64,000 nt of DNA, from NCBI GenBank assembly GCA_026315105.1, contig CM048744.1, forward strand, positions 841,350,094 through 841,414,093, given 5' to 3'. The notes beneath the pieces are model-generated. The model did not search any database, was not told the DNA's origin, and was given only the letters and a program-made list of their open reading frames with translations. The position numbers and the translations under genes are program-made. Each line of letters opens with the position of its first letter. Within the stretch, counting starts at the first letter, position 1. Origin of the DNA: Locusta migratoria. Lineage: Eukaryota > Arthropoda > Insecta > Orthoptera > Acrididae. Below are positions 11,746 through 22,945 of the stretch, in pieces.

Positions 11746-12722
11746 AGTTCATTTAATACTTTATTGTCATTCACCCCACTACACATAGAAAAATCTAGTT
11801 CCAATTTAAACCCACTGTCATCAAGCAGTACACTTTTAGCCACATCTTTGCTTTTATATCTATCATCACCTTCCTTACCATTTTGTTGGAACACCCCCCC
11901 CCCACCCCCCATATACAGGTTGTTTATTCATTTTTAATAATTTTGACAGAAAACTTGACAAAATGAATGCTTTTACCTTTAAATTTTATCTTCGGTTACT
12001 GCTCGCGTAGTGGGCAATTAGCTCTCCAACCAACTGTCGATCAGTTGATCCAGGATTCCTGTGACAACAGCCAGCTTTTGTTGAAGTTTCATGCCATCTA
12101 GTAACCCTCAATGCAACCTCCTCACGTGCGTTGATCCAGTAGATGTTGTCAATCCCTGTCTTCCAATCAATAGCATTGTCCTTGGGTCAAACCCTCTTGC
12201 CTGATTTTGACTCACTTTATCTCTCACCACAACAATAACAGTTAAAATCAAAGTTTCTTTGGTATTACTGTGTATTATTAATCACTACTTAAATGTTCAA
12301 TAGTCATTATCTTTTCCACATGTCCCTTGAAAAGTTTGTAAGTGCGGATACTGTGTCCAGTCAGGATAATAACCTAAATCCTGACCCAAGAGGACACCAG
12401 TTGTAACTTTCCTGCCCTTGCCTTTTGTAGTCAAGATGTATGATGCTCTTGGTAGCGTCTCTTCAGTATGCCTGGCCTGAAATTGTTGATGCTACCATTC
12501 TCTACCACTGAAGTTTGCAACACAATGTTTTAACTTGAAGTTAATTTTTTATTTAGCACCATACATATAAAATAATTTAAGTAGCGAGTTCAGTTCTCAC
12601 AATAGTTTTCACAGCAAAAACAGGTTAGTACAAACTGCAGTAAATTAGACGATATTGTTAATATGATGCTAGTGCAATAGTTTAACATTTGTCAACACAA
12701 TTAACTAAGCAATGGAGATTAC
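11746..12722 (-). mobile_element. LTR retrotransposon fragment: gag start and LTR/leader, left arm
   Basis: On the minus strand this is an LTR-like block (polyadenylation-type AATAAA equivalents near 12550), a leader containing TGGTGTCC/GGGTCAGGATTTAGG and the start of a gag-like reading frame. The latter includes DVAKS-LLDDSGFKLELDF and GVNDNKVLNE at 11746-11912. The same sequence lies in opposite orientation at 13878-15211. The segment TACTTTATTGTCATTCACCC at about 11757 is repeated at about 29421. The RTE copy ends exactly where this begins. Confidence 0.55.
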
Positions 12723-12894
12723 AGGAAGGATTAAACTATATTTTTGTGAAGGATAGGTTGCTTGTTCACCACAGAGATGTCCAATGAGCTGCAGAAAAGC
12801 ACAAATAACAGAAAATAACATTATAGGTTTAGGTCGTTTAGACCTTTGTCAGTCAGAGACACAAATATACACACTCACACTCACGAAGACCCAA
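11788..12894 (+). repeat. Large inverted repeat, left arm
   Basis: Reverse-complementary to 13741-15211. Long runs match by eye (for example CAGTCAGGATAATAACCTAA near 12359 and its complement near 14290), with scattered mismatches and small indels. The right arm is longer because of an inserted foldback element at 14636-15011. The inner ends of both arms are PLE tail sequence. Confidence 0.85.
12829..12861 (-). ncRNA. Hammerhead-like motif, decayed
   Basis: Minus strand: CTGACAA, then stem GGTC-TAAAC-GACC (four perfect pairs), then TAAAC where GAAAC is expected. Partner of the motif at 13775-13801, in which the stem is GGC/GCC. Confidence 0.35.
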
Positions 12895-13157
12895 CCACCA
12901 TCTCCAATCAGTGTGGCCAATCTGCGGTACCCAGCATGGACCAGACGAGAGCAAACCAGTGGTGGGAGTGAGGAGGTGGCAAGGAAAGGAAAGCAAGAGA
13001 GGAGGGGGGATGGGCGGCACAGGTGGGGGAATACACCAGTGCAGTCTGACAGACAGTGCAAAGGAAAGGAAGGGTCTGAAATGGGTGGCGGGATGATATA
13101 TGAATGTAAGGATAGAGTGTAGCAGGGAGAGGAAGGGAAAGGTGGTAGAGGCAGGAA

Positions 13158-13695
13158 CTAGTGAAGGTTTAAGCCTGGGGAATTGCAGAAGTGTAGGATA
13201 TATTGTAGGGAGAGTTCCCATCTGCACATTTCAGAAAACCTGGTGTTTGTGGGGAGGGTCCATATGGCACAAGCTGTGTAGCACTCATTCAGGTGAGTCA
13301 CAGTATGCATCACTGCACGTTCTGCAACGGGATGGTCTAGCTGTCTCTTGGCCACAGTTTGAGGATAGCCATTCATTCAGATAGATAGCTGGGAGTTGGT
13401 CATGCCCACATAGAAAGCTGTATAGTGGTTGCAACTCAGTTTGTAGATAACATGACTGCTTGTCCTGCCTTTTATGGGATAGGAAATGCCTGTGACAGGA
13501 CTGGAAGGACTGGAGTAGGTGATGGTGGATAGGACAGCTTTTGCAACTAGATCTATTGCAGGGATATGAGGCATAGGGTAAGGGGTTGGGAGCAGGGATG
13601 GAGTAGGGATGGACAACGATATTGTGTAGATTTAGCGGGCAGTGGAATACCACTGTATGGGAGGTAGGGAGGATATTAACTAGGGTATTTCTCAT
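13158..13695 (-). pseudogene. PLE GIY-YIG endonuclease domain fragment
   Basis: Minus strand frames read SHVIYKLSCNHYTAFYVGMT, the GIY-YIG-like core of Penelope-type endonucleases, then LSI and, after a frame change near 13380, the LNECYTACAIWTLPTNTRFSE segment and a WELSLQYIL end. Upstream pieces (CPIHHHLLQSFQSCH) give the linker with its CXXC-type cysteines. Only the C-terminal third of the PLE protein is present. Frame changes make it dead. Confidence 0.75.
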
Positions 13696-13774
13696 TTCAG
13701 GTTAGGATGAAATGTAGTCGAATCCCTGGCAGAGGATGTGGTCTGTGTGAGTGTGTGTATGTTTGTGTCTCTAA

Positions 13775-13801
13775 CCGATGAAGGCCTAAACAGCCAGAAA
13801 C
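13775..13801 (+). ncRNA. Hammerhead-like motif
   Basis: CCGATGA, stem GGC-CTAAACA-GCC, an extra A, then GAAAC. It lies in the right tail of the PLE fragment. Confidence 0.4.
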
Positions 13802-13889
13802 TATAATCTTATTTTCTGTTATTTGTGCCTTTCTGCAGCTCATTGGTCATCTCTGTGGTGAGTAAGCAACCTATCTATCCCTCTCAAAG

Positions 13890-15207
13890 ATATTGTTTCT
13901 TCTTTCCTGGAATTTCCATTGTTTAGTTGATTATGTTAACTTGATAAAGTTATTCTGTGACTGTGATATTGCTGCATGCAAACAAATGTTAAACTACTGC
14001 ACTACCATCATATTAACAATATTGCCTCATTTACTGCAGTTTGTACTAACCTGTTCTTGCTGTGAAAACTATTGTGAGAACTGAACTGGCTACTTACATT
14101 GTTTTATTTGTATATTGCTAAATAAACTTAAAGTTAAAACATTGTGTTGTGAACTTTAGTGGTAGAGAATAGTAGCATCAACAGTTCCAGGGCAGGCATA
14201 CTGAAGAGACTCAACTGAGAGCATCAGGCATCTAGACTACAAAAGGCAAGGGCGAGAAAGTTATAATTGGTGCCCTTTTGGGTCAGGATTTAGGTTATTA
14301 TCCTGACTGGACACAGTATCCAAACTTACAAAGTTTTCAAGGGGCGTGTGGAAAAGATAATGACTAATGAACATTTAAGTAGTAGTAAAGTGAGTCAAGA
14401 TCATAGAGAGGGACTGACCCAAGGACAACACTATCGACTGGAAGACAGGGAATGACAACATGTACTGGATCAATGCTCTTGAGGACGTTGCAGGATGCCA
14501 AGTTATCGAGGGTTAGAAGATGGCACAAAACTTCAACAAAAGCTGGCTGTCATCACAGGAATCCTGGATAAGCTGATCAACAGTTGGTTGGAGAGCTGAT
14601 TGCCCACTACAGGAGCAGTAACAGAAGGTAAAAGTCGACTTTGTCTGTTTATATTGTGAGGAGGTGATCCAATATTATGACAGTTTCCAAAATGGAGAAA
14701 GCCAAGATCGCTAGTGTATAATTTTATTTTGACGGCCTGTTTTGATGGTCTCTACCATCAACTTCTGGTCAAAAAATGTTTTACTCAGCCTTATCTTGTG
14801 ATGTCAACAGTTGTTGTATCCTACTGTCACACTGTTGTGTAAACTTTTACTATGCACCTAAATTATTTTATACAACAACTGTTGAAATAACAAGATGACA
14901 GCTGTGTAAAACATTTTGGCCAGAATATGATTGCAGAGACTATTGAAAAATGTCCGTTGAAATAAAATATTATACTAGCGATCTTGACTTTATCCATTTT
15001 GGAACCTATCAAAGGTAAAAGTGTTCAGTTTGTCAAGTGTTCTGTCAAAATTATTTAAAATGGATAAACAAGAGGTATATGGTGAGGTGGGGGAGGGGGG
15101 GGGGGCATGTTCCAACAAAAAGGAAAAGAAGGTGATGATAGATATCGAAACAAAGATGTGGCTAAAAGTGAACTGCTTGATAACAGTGGGTTTAAATTGG
15201 AACTAGA
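13890..15207 (+). mobile_element. LTR retrotransposon fragment: LTR, leader and gag start, right arm
   Basis: Plus-strand copy of the left-arm element. It includes an AATAAA at 14131, a candidate LTR end near 14268 followed by TGGTGCCC (a primer-binding-site-like start), and a leader. A gag-like start MDKQEVYGEVGEGG lies at 15060, leading to DNSGFKLELDF. A G-run at 15091-15106 throws the frame. The LTR limits are not proven by a second same-strand copy. Confidence 0.5.
14687..15002. mobile_element. Foldback MITE with 49-bp terminal inverted repeats
   Basis: The ends pair over 49 bp (14687-14735 with 14954-15002). They start CCAAAATGGAGAAAGCCAAG and end CTTGACTTTATCCATTTTGG. Inner segments also pair, so nearly the whole unit folds back. 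There is no ORF. It is absent from the matching left arm of the big inverted repeat, which shows it as an insertion. Direct repeats AAGGTAAAAGT at 14625-14635 and 15012-15022 flank the larger insert, but may be pre-existing. Confidence 0.75.
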
Positions 15208-15580
15208 TTTTCCTATTTCTATTAGACCTTGTCCTTCTGCCTATATGATCCTCTGCAGCCTTCACTTCTGTCAGAGCTACCCATTCTTCTTCTACTGTAT
15301 TACTATCCTCCATTTCAGCCAATGCTTGCCTAATGCCTCTTCTGAAATTCTCAACCATCAAAACATAGATGTGGCTAAAAGTGGACTGCTTGATGACAGT
15401 GGGTTTAAATTGGAACTAGATTTTCCTATTTCTATTAGGCATTGTCCTTCTGTCTCTATGATCCTCTGTAGCCTTCATGTCTCTCAGAGCTACCCATTCT
15501 TTGTCTGCATTACTTTCCTCCATTTCAGCCAATGCTTGCCTAATGCCCCTTCTGAAACTCTCAACCATCTCTGGTTCCTT
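15130..15580. repeat. Tandem duplication of a gag/RTE junction (about 230 bp, two copies)
   Basis: The block starting GATGTGGCTAAAAGTGAACT near 15135 recurs near 15368 with about 90% identity by eye. Each copy joins the gag-like end (plus) to an RTE segment (minus: EEEWVALTEVKAAEDH-like). Confidence 0.8.
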
Positions 15581-16335
15581 GAATTTCGTCATATTCCATC
15601 TCCTTAATTTTTTAACTTTTTGTAGTCTCTTAATCTATAGTTCATAATCAACAAGTTACGGTCAGAGTCTATATCTGCCCCTGGATATGTCTTACAGTTT
15701 AAAACCTGGTTTCTAAACCTTTGCCTTACCATTATAAAGTCAAACTGGAACCTCCCAGTGTCTCCTGTTCTCTTCCACGTATATAACATTCTTTCATGAT
15801 GATTAAACCAAGTGTTTGTGATGATTAAATTGTGCTCTGCACAAAATTCTACCAGGCAATCTCCTGTTTAATTCTTTTTTCCTCAGTCCATGTTCACCTA
15901 CTACATTTCCTTTTCTTCCCTTTCCTACTACTGAGTTCCAGTCCCCCATCACAATTATTTTTTCTTCTCCTACAACAGTCTGAATATTTTCTTCTATCTC
16001 CTCATACATATCTTCGATCTCTTTGTAATCGGCAGAGCTAGTTGACATTAAAATTGCACTACTGTGGTCAGTATTAGTTTTGTGTCTTCTTTTCTATGAT
16101 AATGTGTTCATAGTAACTTACCCATATTCCTATTTTATTATTCATTATCAGACCTACTTCTGCATTAACATCAACTGATTTTGTATTTATAACCCTGTAC
16201 TCACCTGACCAAAAATTCTGTTCATCCTGCCACCGAAATTCACAAATCCCCACCATATTTAACTTTAACGTTTCCATTTCTCTTTACAAATTTTCTAACT
16301 TACCTACCTGATTGAGGGATAGAACATTCCATTCA
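15207..16335 (-). pseudogene. RTE copy 2, endonuclease part
   Basis: Minus strand. From the high end: LNQVGKLENL, then LNMVGICEFRWQDEQNFWSG (16277-16074), IIVMGDWNSVVGKGRKG (16048-15803), and RFQFDFIMVRQRFRNQVLN with an SDRNLLIM segment (15789-15604). Last comes the linker toward RT, ending in the duplicated block. Frame changes separate the pieces. The 5' UTR of this copy is displaced to 20442-21185 by a CR1 insertion, and the RT half is missing. Confidence 0.8.
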
Positions 16336-17281
16336 GGGGTTTCATGCAGCTGTTGTGACAGGTGGTTTCATTGGGGCTGTAGCGGTGTGGGAGTTGGGGA
16401 AGCAAATGAGACTCTTCCATTCTTTTGCAGGGTTTGCTCAAGAGATAGGAAAATAGCAGAACAGGAGGGGAAGATTAGAGCCCTTCAGGCTGATTTGGAT
16501 AGAGCGAGGGAGGAACTGATGAGGTTAAGGTGGAGGGGGGAGGGGGGGTTACCAGAGGTGGGAAGTGATAGCTGGGAACAGGGGCCAGAGAAAGAGAACA
16601 GTGTTTGACAGTATTGCAATTAGCACAACCAATAGATTCGCCCCGCTATCACAGTTGAGTAAGGAAGAGGCTCCAGTAGATGTAGGAGTAGTTAAGATGC
16701 AACAGAACTCAACAAGGAAACCAAAGGTTTCAAAAGTAGAAAGTAGGAAGAAAGTTCTGTTGCTAGGTAGCAGCCATAGAAGAGGTGTGGGCCAGATTTT
16801 GCAGGAAAAATTAGGTGACAGGTACCAGGTTACAAACATTTTCAAGCCCAGCGCACGTCTTAGCCGGGTGATAGAGGATTTAGGTTCCCTGTGCAAAGAT
16901 TTCACTAAACAAGATCATGTTGTGGTAGTGGGTGGAGTGGGAAACAGTATTGATAGGGATCAGGGCTACAGTATTGAGTGTGACCTGGTGAAAATAGCCT
17001 CAGCAACGACCCACACAAATGTTGGTCTGATGCCTGCTTTCGTGCAACATGATCAGCCCCAGCTGAACCGCTCTATCAGGAGGGTCAATATGGAATTAGA
17101 TCAGTTGCGTAGGGCGGACACTCTGTCGGACACTGGTTTGGTTCCTGTTGAGGCTATACATAGGTGGGGCTTCACAAGGCATGGCCTACACCTCAATAGG
17201 AAAGGGAAGGGTAAACTGGCTAGGTTAATAGCAAAAAGGGGAGACACTGTAATTCATGAATGTTCCTCTTTTTTAGGCTAA
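16336..17281 (+). pseudogene. CR1 ORF1: PHD-type finger plus esterase (SGNH-like) domain
   Basis: The first part (to about 16608) has a cysteine/histidine finger, CSCCDRWFHWGC then FFCRVC, and a coiled-coil-like stretch (EGKIRALQADLDRAREEL). A frame change near 16560-16600 leads to the second part (to 17281). This carries KVLLLGSSHRRGVG at about residue 60 of that segment and RHGLHLNRKGKGKLARL near the end, the GxS and DxxH-like ends of the esterase domain known from CR1 ORF1. The family protein coats element RNA and may hydrolyse lipid or other esters. The DXXH-type histidine block is retained. It is 5' truncated and frameshifted, so not functional. Confidence 0.75.
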
Positions 17282-17310
17282 AACCAGGGTCCAATGGGAA
17301 GCTCAGGTAA

Positions 17311-20282
17311 GTGTGTGCTAAAGATGCTCAAAGCTCACATGAATCTGACAAAAGTAAAGTAAAAAATAATTTTACCATATTTCACAAAAATATTGGGGGA
17401 TTAAAGAACAAAGTTGAGTCTCACAAAAGTAAAGTAAAAAATAAAGTTACTATCTTTAACCAAAATATTGGGGGATTAAAGAACAAAGTAGATGAACTAC
17501 TGGTTTGTTTACATGACATAGAATTAGAGAATGTAATAGATATAGTATGCCTATCTGAGCATCAAATTGTGATGGATATGGAAAAAGTAAACATAAGCAG
17601 TTACAAACTAGCAGCACATGTGAATACAGAGAATAAGGCAAGAGGAGGAGTTGCCATCTATGTCAAAACTTATCACTGTGTAAAAAGTTTAGAAACTCAA
17701 AAGTTTTGTGTAGAAAAAGATATAGAAGCATGTGCCTGTCAGCTTAAACTGAATAAAGGTCCTTCTCTTATAATTGTAACAGTATATAGGTCCCCTTAAG
17801 GAAACTTTCAGTTATTTATGGAAAATTTGGATGCCTTGTTGTGCTATCTGTCAGATAAGTAAAAACAAATTATTTTTTGTGGGGATTTCAATGTTGACTC
17901 ACTAAAGGAGTGTAGTAGGAAGAATGACCTGGAAGTCTTACTTGGTTCTTTCAATTTGTCAACTGTAATTGATTTTCCTACTCGGGTAGTAAAGGACAGC
18001 AGCACACTGATAGATAACTTCTTTATAGTTCAAGATAAGTTTAAAAACATAAATGCTTGTCCTGTTGTGAATGGTCTTTCTTATCATGGCGCACAGCTAG
18101 TTACAATAAATGACATAATTCCTCTCTGTAATTCAAAACAGCCCTCCAGAGTTGTACATTCAGTTAACGATTCAACAATCAGAAATTTCAGGGAAAATCT
18201 TCAGCAGTTAGACTGGGATGAGGTATATAAGGAACCTCATAGTAATTTAAAATATAACTTATTTCATGATACATTTATAAGAGTATTTGAAAATTGTTGC
18301 CCCAAGAAAATAGTTAAATATAATGATAAGAAGCCATGGATTATAAAGGCATAAGAATATCTTGTAACCAAAAAAGGGAAGTGTATCTAACATCAAGAAA
18401 GAGTAATGACCCATAAACAGTCAAATATTATAAAAACTACTGTGCTACATTAAGAAAAGTTATTAAAAAGTCCAGAAGCATGTGCATCATGTCTGAGATT
18501 AGTACCTCTGATAAAATTAAAACAATTTGGAGTATTATTACCAGGGAGACAGGGCAACCAAAGCACAGGGAGACAGCATTACCATCAAAATGAATGGAAA
18601 ATTTACAACTAACAAGCCAGAAATTGAAAATATTTTTAATTATTATTTTGTAAATGTTGTAGAGAAAATAGGATCTAAATGTTCATTAGAAGAAGCTAGG
18701 CAGTTAATGGAACATGCCATACCCACACATGTTGATACAATTGAAATTCCACCCACCTCTCCTTCTGAAATTAAGAAAATGATAAACTATCTCAACAGCA
18801 AAAGCTCACATGGAATTGATGGTATTTCCAGCAGGGTAATAATAGCTTGTTGTCAAGAAATAAGTAGGATTCTTAGCCACATATTCAATAGTTCTGCGAA
18901 GCAGGATATTTTTCCTGATAGACTGAAATATGCTACAGTTAAACCACTGCACAAAAAAGGGGGTGTTTGATGTCAACAACTACCGCCCAATCTCACTCCT
19001 GACAGCCTTATCCAAGATTCTTGAAAAATTAATGTATTTCAGAGTAGTTTCACACATAGGTAAAAATAAAGTTCTAACAAAATGTCAGTTTGGTTTTCAG
19101 AAAGGTTTTCAACAGAAAATGCTACATATACTTCCACCAATAAAATATTAAATGCTCTGAATACCCGGAAATCACCCGTTGGGATTTTTTGTGATCTCTC
19201 CAAGGCTTTTGATTATGTAAATCATGGAATTCTTCTAGATAAACTAAAGTATTGTTGTATGAATGGGACAGTGTACAAATGGTTTAAATCATACCTAACA
19301 GGAAGCGTGCAGAAAGTTGACATTAGTAGTTCTCATAATATGCAAGAAACAGCTGATTCCCCAAACTGGGGAACAATTAAAAATGGTGTGCCACAAGGTT
19401 CAGTCTTGGGCCCTTTGCTATTCTTAATATATATTAATGACTTGCCATTCTATATTCATGAAGATGCAAAGCTGGTTCTTTTTGCTGATGATACAAGTGT
19501 AGTTATCACACCTGACAGACAAGAACTAACAGAGGAAATTGTAAATGACGTCTTTCAGAAAATCATTAAGTGGTTCTCGGCAAAGGGACTGTCATTAAAT
19601 TTTGATAAAACACAGTAAATACAGTTCCATACAGTAAATGGAGTGACACCATCAATAAATACAGACTTTGATCAGAAATCTGTAGCAAAGGTAGAATATT
19701 CAGAATTTTTAGGCGTCAGCATTGATGAGGGGATGAATTGAAAAAACACATTGAAGATCTGTTGAAACGTTTGAGTTCAGCAACTTATGCTATTAGGGTA
19801 ATTGCAGTATATTAGCTTACTATGCCTATTTTCATTCTCTGCTTTCGTATGGGATCATTTTCTGGGGTAATTCATCATTGAGTAAAAAATTATTCATTGC
19901 ACAAAAGCGTGTGATCAGAATAATTGCCGAAGCCCACCCAAGATCATCCTGCAGACATTTATTTAAAGAGCTAGGGATCTTCACAATAGTTTCTCAGTAT
20001 ATTCACTTATGAAATTTGTTATTACCAATCCCACTGAATTCAAAAGCAATAGCAGTGTACATAACTATAACACTAGGAGAAAAAAATGATCCTCACTATT
20101 CAAGGTTAAATCTAGCTTTCGCACAGAAAGGGGTTAATTATGCTGCCACAAAAGTCTTTGGTCACCTACCAAACAGTATCAAAAACCTGACAGATAGCCA
20201 ACAAGCATTTAAAAATAAATTAAAAGAATTTCTGCATGGCAACTACTTCTACAATATAGATGAATGTTTAGATATAAATTAG
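17311..20282 (+). pseudogene. CR1 ORF2: AP endonuclease and reverse transcriptase, frameshifted
   Basis: Endonuclease part: FTIFHKNIGGLKNKVE, then VIDIVCLSEHQI, then ARGGVAIYV, and FCGDFNVD near 17880 after two stops. Linker and RT: a YRPISLLTALSKILEKLM segment at about 18980, QFGFQKGFQ, FCDLSKAFDYVNHG (motif A), NGVPQGSVLGPLLFLIYIND (motif B) and LFADDTSVVI (catalytic box at about 19480). The C-terminal region ends near 20282. There are stops at about 17799, 17861, 18354 and 19618 and several frame changes. A 75-bp tandem duplication near the start (17349-17498) repeats the first endonuclease block. Family enzymes prime reverse transcription at a nicked target. Confidence 0.82.
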
Positions 20283-20441
20283 TAACTTTAAGGGGGGGGG
20301 GGGGATTAAAAAAAATTGTGTCATGTAATATTTAATACAAAGTAATAATTTGTAAAGACACCTTTCATTAACCTGACACGTTCCACATCATTACGAAGTG
20401 TCATATTCATGATCTATGGAACAAGTACTAATCTAATCTAA

Positions 20442-21185
20442 TCAATCCCTAGAATGCCTGTTTTGCTTTTCTTGATGACGACATCCTCCTGAGTAGTCCC
20501 CGCCCAAAGATCTGATTGGGGCACTATTTTACCAGATAGGATACCATCATCATATATTCATACAGTAGAACTGCATATCCTCAGGAAAATTATGAACTGT
20601 AGTTTCCCCTTGCTTTCAGCCGTTTGCAGTAAAAAAGGTAAAGCAGTCAACAATCCAAAGATTGGTTTGAACACTACAGTGCTTTACTAGGCATGGTTCT
20701 GTTTGGAGGTAGTGTGCCGTTGCCTTCCTCTGACCTTCAAACTGACATACCCAGCCAGTTATAGGGGGACATACAGTTTAACTTGGGTTCCAAACCCTGG
20801 TGCTACTCGATATTTTTCACATCAGCAAGACTGCCAGAGGTGAAAGAAGTGGAAAGTGACAGATAAAAATCGTAGTACTTGGTGGGGATCAAACCCGTGA
20901 CCTTTGGGTTTGTAGTCTGGCAGTCTGCCACTGTGCTACCAAGCTGCACCTGTCTGCATTAATTTTATGAAAAGCCCTGTTAGCTGATGTGACAAGGCCA
21001 GCTCAGTCAATCATACAGACTGTTTCCCCTGTAACTACTGAAAAGGCTGCTGCCCCTCTTCAGGAACCACATATTTGCCTCTCCACACATAGCTGTAGTT
21101 ACTCAGCTGTAGTTACTCCTATGGGGTATGGCCATCTGTATCATTGAGGCTTGCAAGCCACCCCATCTCGGCAGTTTCTATGATT
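20442..21185 (-). mobile_element. RTE copy 2, 5' UTR part
   Basis: Non-coding sequence matching the 5' UTR of RTE copy 3 (28200-28510). Examples are CATCCTCCTGAGTAGTCCCC at about 20482 and 28248, and GGCCAGCTCAGTCAATCAT at about 20996 and 28442. It is separated from its coding part by CR1 and interrupted by a SINE. Confidence 0.8.
20631..20951 (-). mobile_element. tRNA-derived SINE inside the RTE 5' UTR
   Basis: Minus strand starts GGTGCAGCTTGG and has an A-box-like TGGTAGCACAGTGGC (20928-20942 region) and a B box GGTTTGATCCC (20886-20896). It ends in a T-run (20631-20636 on the plus strand as AAAAAA). RTE copy 3 lacks the segment. Flanks TTTGCAGTAA and TCTGCATTAA are a possible 10-bp duplication with two differences. 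Confidence 0.8.
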
Positions 21186-21189
21186 CAAG

Positions 21190-21830
21190 AGGATGGATTT
21201 ACTAATTACCCAACTCTTTTTTTTCAAATTTTGGAATGCCTCTTCACATTCCTCAGTCCAATTCCATACCCCCCTTTTTTATTTTATTTATTTATTTATT
21301 TCGATTTTCCAGACAAGGGTGATTGAATTATTGGTCTGTTACAAATTATCTGTAATACCCAAACAAACCAAACATTGCCTTTACTTCTTTCTTGTTCCTG
21401 GGAGATGGGAAATCAGAAAGAGCACTAATTTTCTCAGGGTGGGGGTGTATAATTTCCTCATCAATTTTATGTCCCAGAAATGTTTTTCCTTCTTAACAAA
21501 TTCTAATTTTACTTAACTTTAATTTCATGCTCCTCTGTACTGTATAAGGTCTTCAATATACTTCATCTAGCATTTTGCAATGTTCAAACCATGTAACACT
21601 TTCTACTAATATATCATCCACATACACAGTTATTTTATTGATCAGTTGACATCCCAATACTTGATCAATAGTTCTGATGAATGCACAAATGGATATAGCA
21701 CCACACAATATAGGTAGCACTTACCTTCACGCAGAAAAGCAATACATGGCCTAGATTCTTTGGCTAGACTGTTTCGATACCCACATATGACATCAAAAGA
21801 AGTTAGATATTGTAGTGTAACCATTTACAT
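21190..21830 (-). pseudogene. Gypsy-like pol: reverse transcriptase palm/connection remnant
   Basis: Minus strand pieces include INKITVYVDDILVE (catalytic VDD at about 21630), a FVKKEKxFLGHKIDEE-like segment, HPHPEKISALSDFPSPRNKK and EVKAMFGLFGYYR at about 21350-21450. That order is diagnostic of Ty3/gypsy RT leading into the connection domain. Frameshifts and stops are common. The reading continues upstream at 22430. Confidence 0.75.
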
Positions 21831-22430
21831 TACACATCTGCCTGTATCAATGTCAGATGACCAAAACAGATAATTAGCAGGTGAGAGATCAAATACTGTC
21901 CCAGATCTCGTTTGTGTTTAGGTATTGGACAGCCTATCAGTAACAAGAGGCAGCGATTATGTTTGAAAGAGAGACGCTGCATGGACAATATATCTTGAAG
22001 AAGAATATAAAAAACATGGAAGTGTTATGTTATAATTTTCTATATTAAATAGATTGGTTTTTGTTTTAACTGTATATACTGTTGAGCTGACTGTAAGAGT
22101 ACGGACTAGACACGGATGTATGTAGTGCCTAATTTGTATCTGTGGGAAATAAACCACATTGTAATTTATATAACTGATTTGAGTACTCAGTTATTTTATA
22201 GTTAGTACCTACAGTTTTGCTGAGTGATTTGATAATAACAAAAATCTGTCTACAATCCAAAAGAAGACATCAGAGTATGGAGTAACAGCCTAACTGATCC
22301 TCTGGTATTTGAATTGCTATTGAGTGATACAAGTTATAAGGTTCTACAATTAATTATGTAGTGGCTCTGAAGAAGATAAGAAAACACGGTCACACTGCAA
22401 TATCTACAACCATGGAACTTTTGTAGAATT
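21831..22430. other. AT-rich insertion in gypsy pol, LTR-like
   Basis: This breaks the RT reading. It includes AATAAACCACATTG (22148) and a possible end TAGTACCTACA near 22212, resembling a plus-strand LTR of another element. No duplicate or target repeat was found. Confidence 0.3.
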
Positions 22431-22945
22431 TCATCCACCCTATCATTTTCCCTTACAATAATTTCATTCAGCCCTGGAATCCAAGACCACCCTCACACCC
22501 CCATTTCTTTTTTTAACAATAATGATGGGAATACTATATCTACTGTCAGATTGTTCTATTGCCCCCATTCCAACATCTTTTTTACTTCCTTTCTTACTGC
22601 ATCCTTTTTAGCAAATGATATGATGTAAGGTTTTTTGAAGAAGGGTTCATGATTATTAATTTTAATTTATATTCAAAATTGTTCAATAGCCCTGGTTTAT
22701 CTGAAAAAACCCTACTATTTTCTATTAGAATTGTTTTGAATTCTTGTCTTCACTCAACTGTTAATCCTTCAATCTTACCTATCCTTTCTCTTATTTCTAA
22801 TTGTATCCTCTCTTCCTCAGGTACCTCCACATCTTTTTATGTTGTCAAAACCCTCAAAGGAAAACCCAGTTCCTCATGATGATTCATATCCATCCTTTCC
22901 AAAAACAAAACCTCATTTAACAACCTGTTGCATTTAAAATTAAAT
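22430..22945 (-). pseudogene. Gypsy-like pol: start of reverse transcriptase
   Basis: Minus strand: an FSDKPGLLNNFEYKLK segment near 22680-22710 followed by decayed GAIEQS-like and IPIIIVKKRNGG-like pieces near 22500-22560. These match the finger region of Ty3/gypsy RT. Upstream it joins the protease. Confidence 0.65.

Larger units (their letters stand above)
12724..13875 (-). mobile_element. PLE fragment with inverted tails
   Basis: Endonuclease-domain coding sequence (minus strand, 13158-13695) is enclosed by two opposite copies of the same terminal sequence. The left reads CACCACAGAGATGTCCAATG with a hammerhead-like motif at 12829-12861. The right reads CATTGGTCATCTCTGTGGTG with a motif at 13775-13801. 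The element therefore has palindromic ends. Confidence 0.7.
13741..15211 (-). repeat. Large inverted repeat, right arm
   Basis: Complement of 11788-12894. See the left arm. The extra length is the 14636-15011 insertion. Confidence 0.85.
16336..20441 (+). mobile_element. CR1-like non-LTR retrotransposon
   Basis: A 4.1-kb element with both ORFs, inserted into RTE copy 2. It starts within ORF1 (5' truncated) and ends in the short-repeat tail AATCTAATCTAATC at about 20427-20441, typical of CR1. The RTE sequence on the right continues the 5' UTR side of the copy on the left. Confidence 0.85.

Noticed and set aside
12849..13384. Several overlapping ORFs on both strands
   Set aside because: Shadows of the GC-richer PLE tail and endonuclease sequence; only the minus-strand endonuclease frames have family similarity.
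21851..22212. Complete solo LTR
   Set aside because: TG...CA-like ends can be picked, but no target duplication or second copy supports them; kept only as LTR-like.
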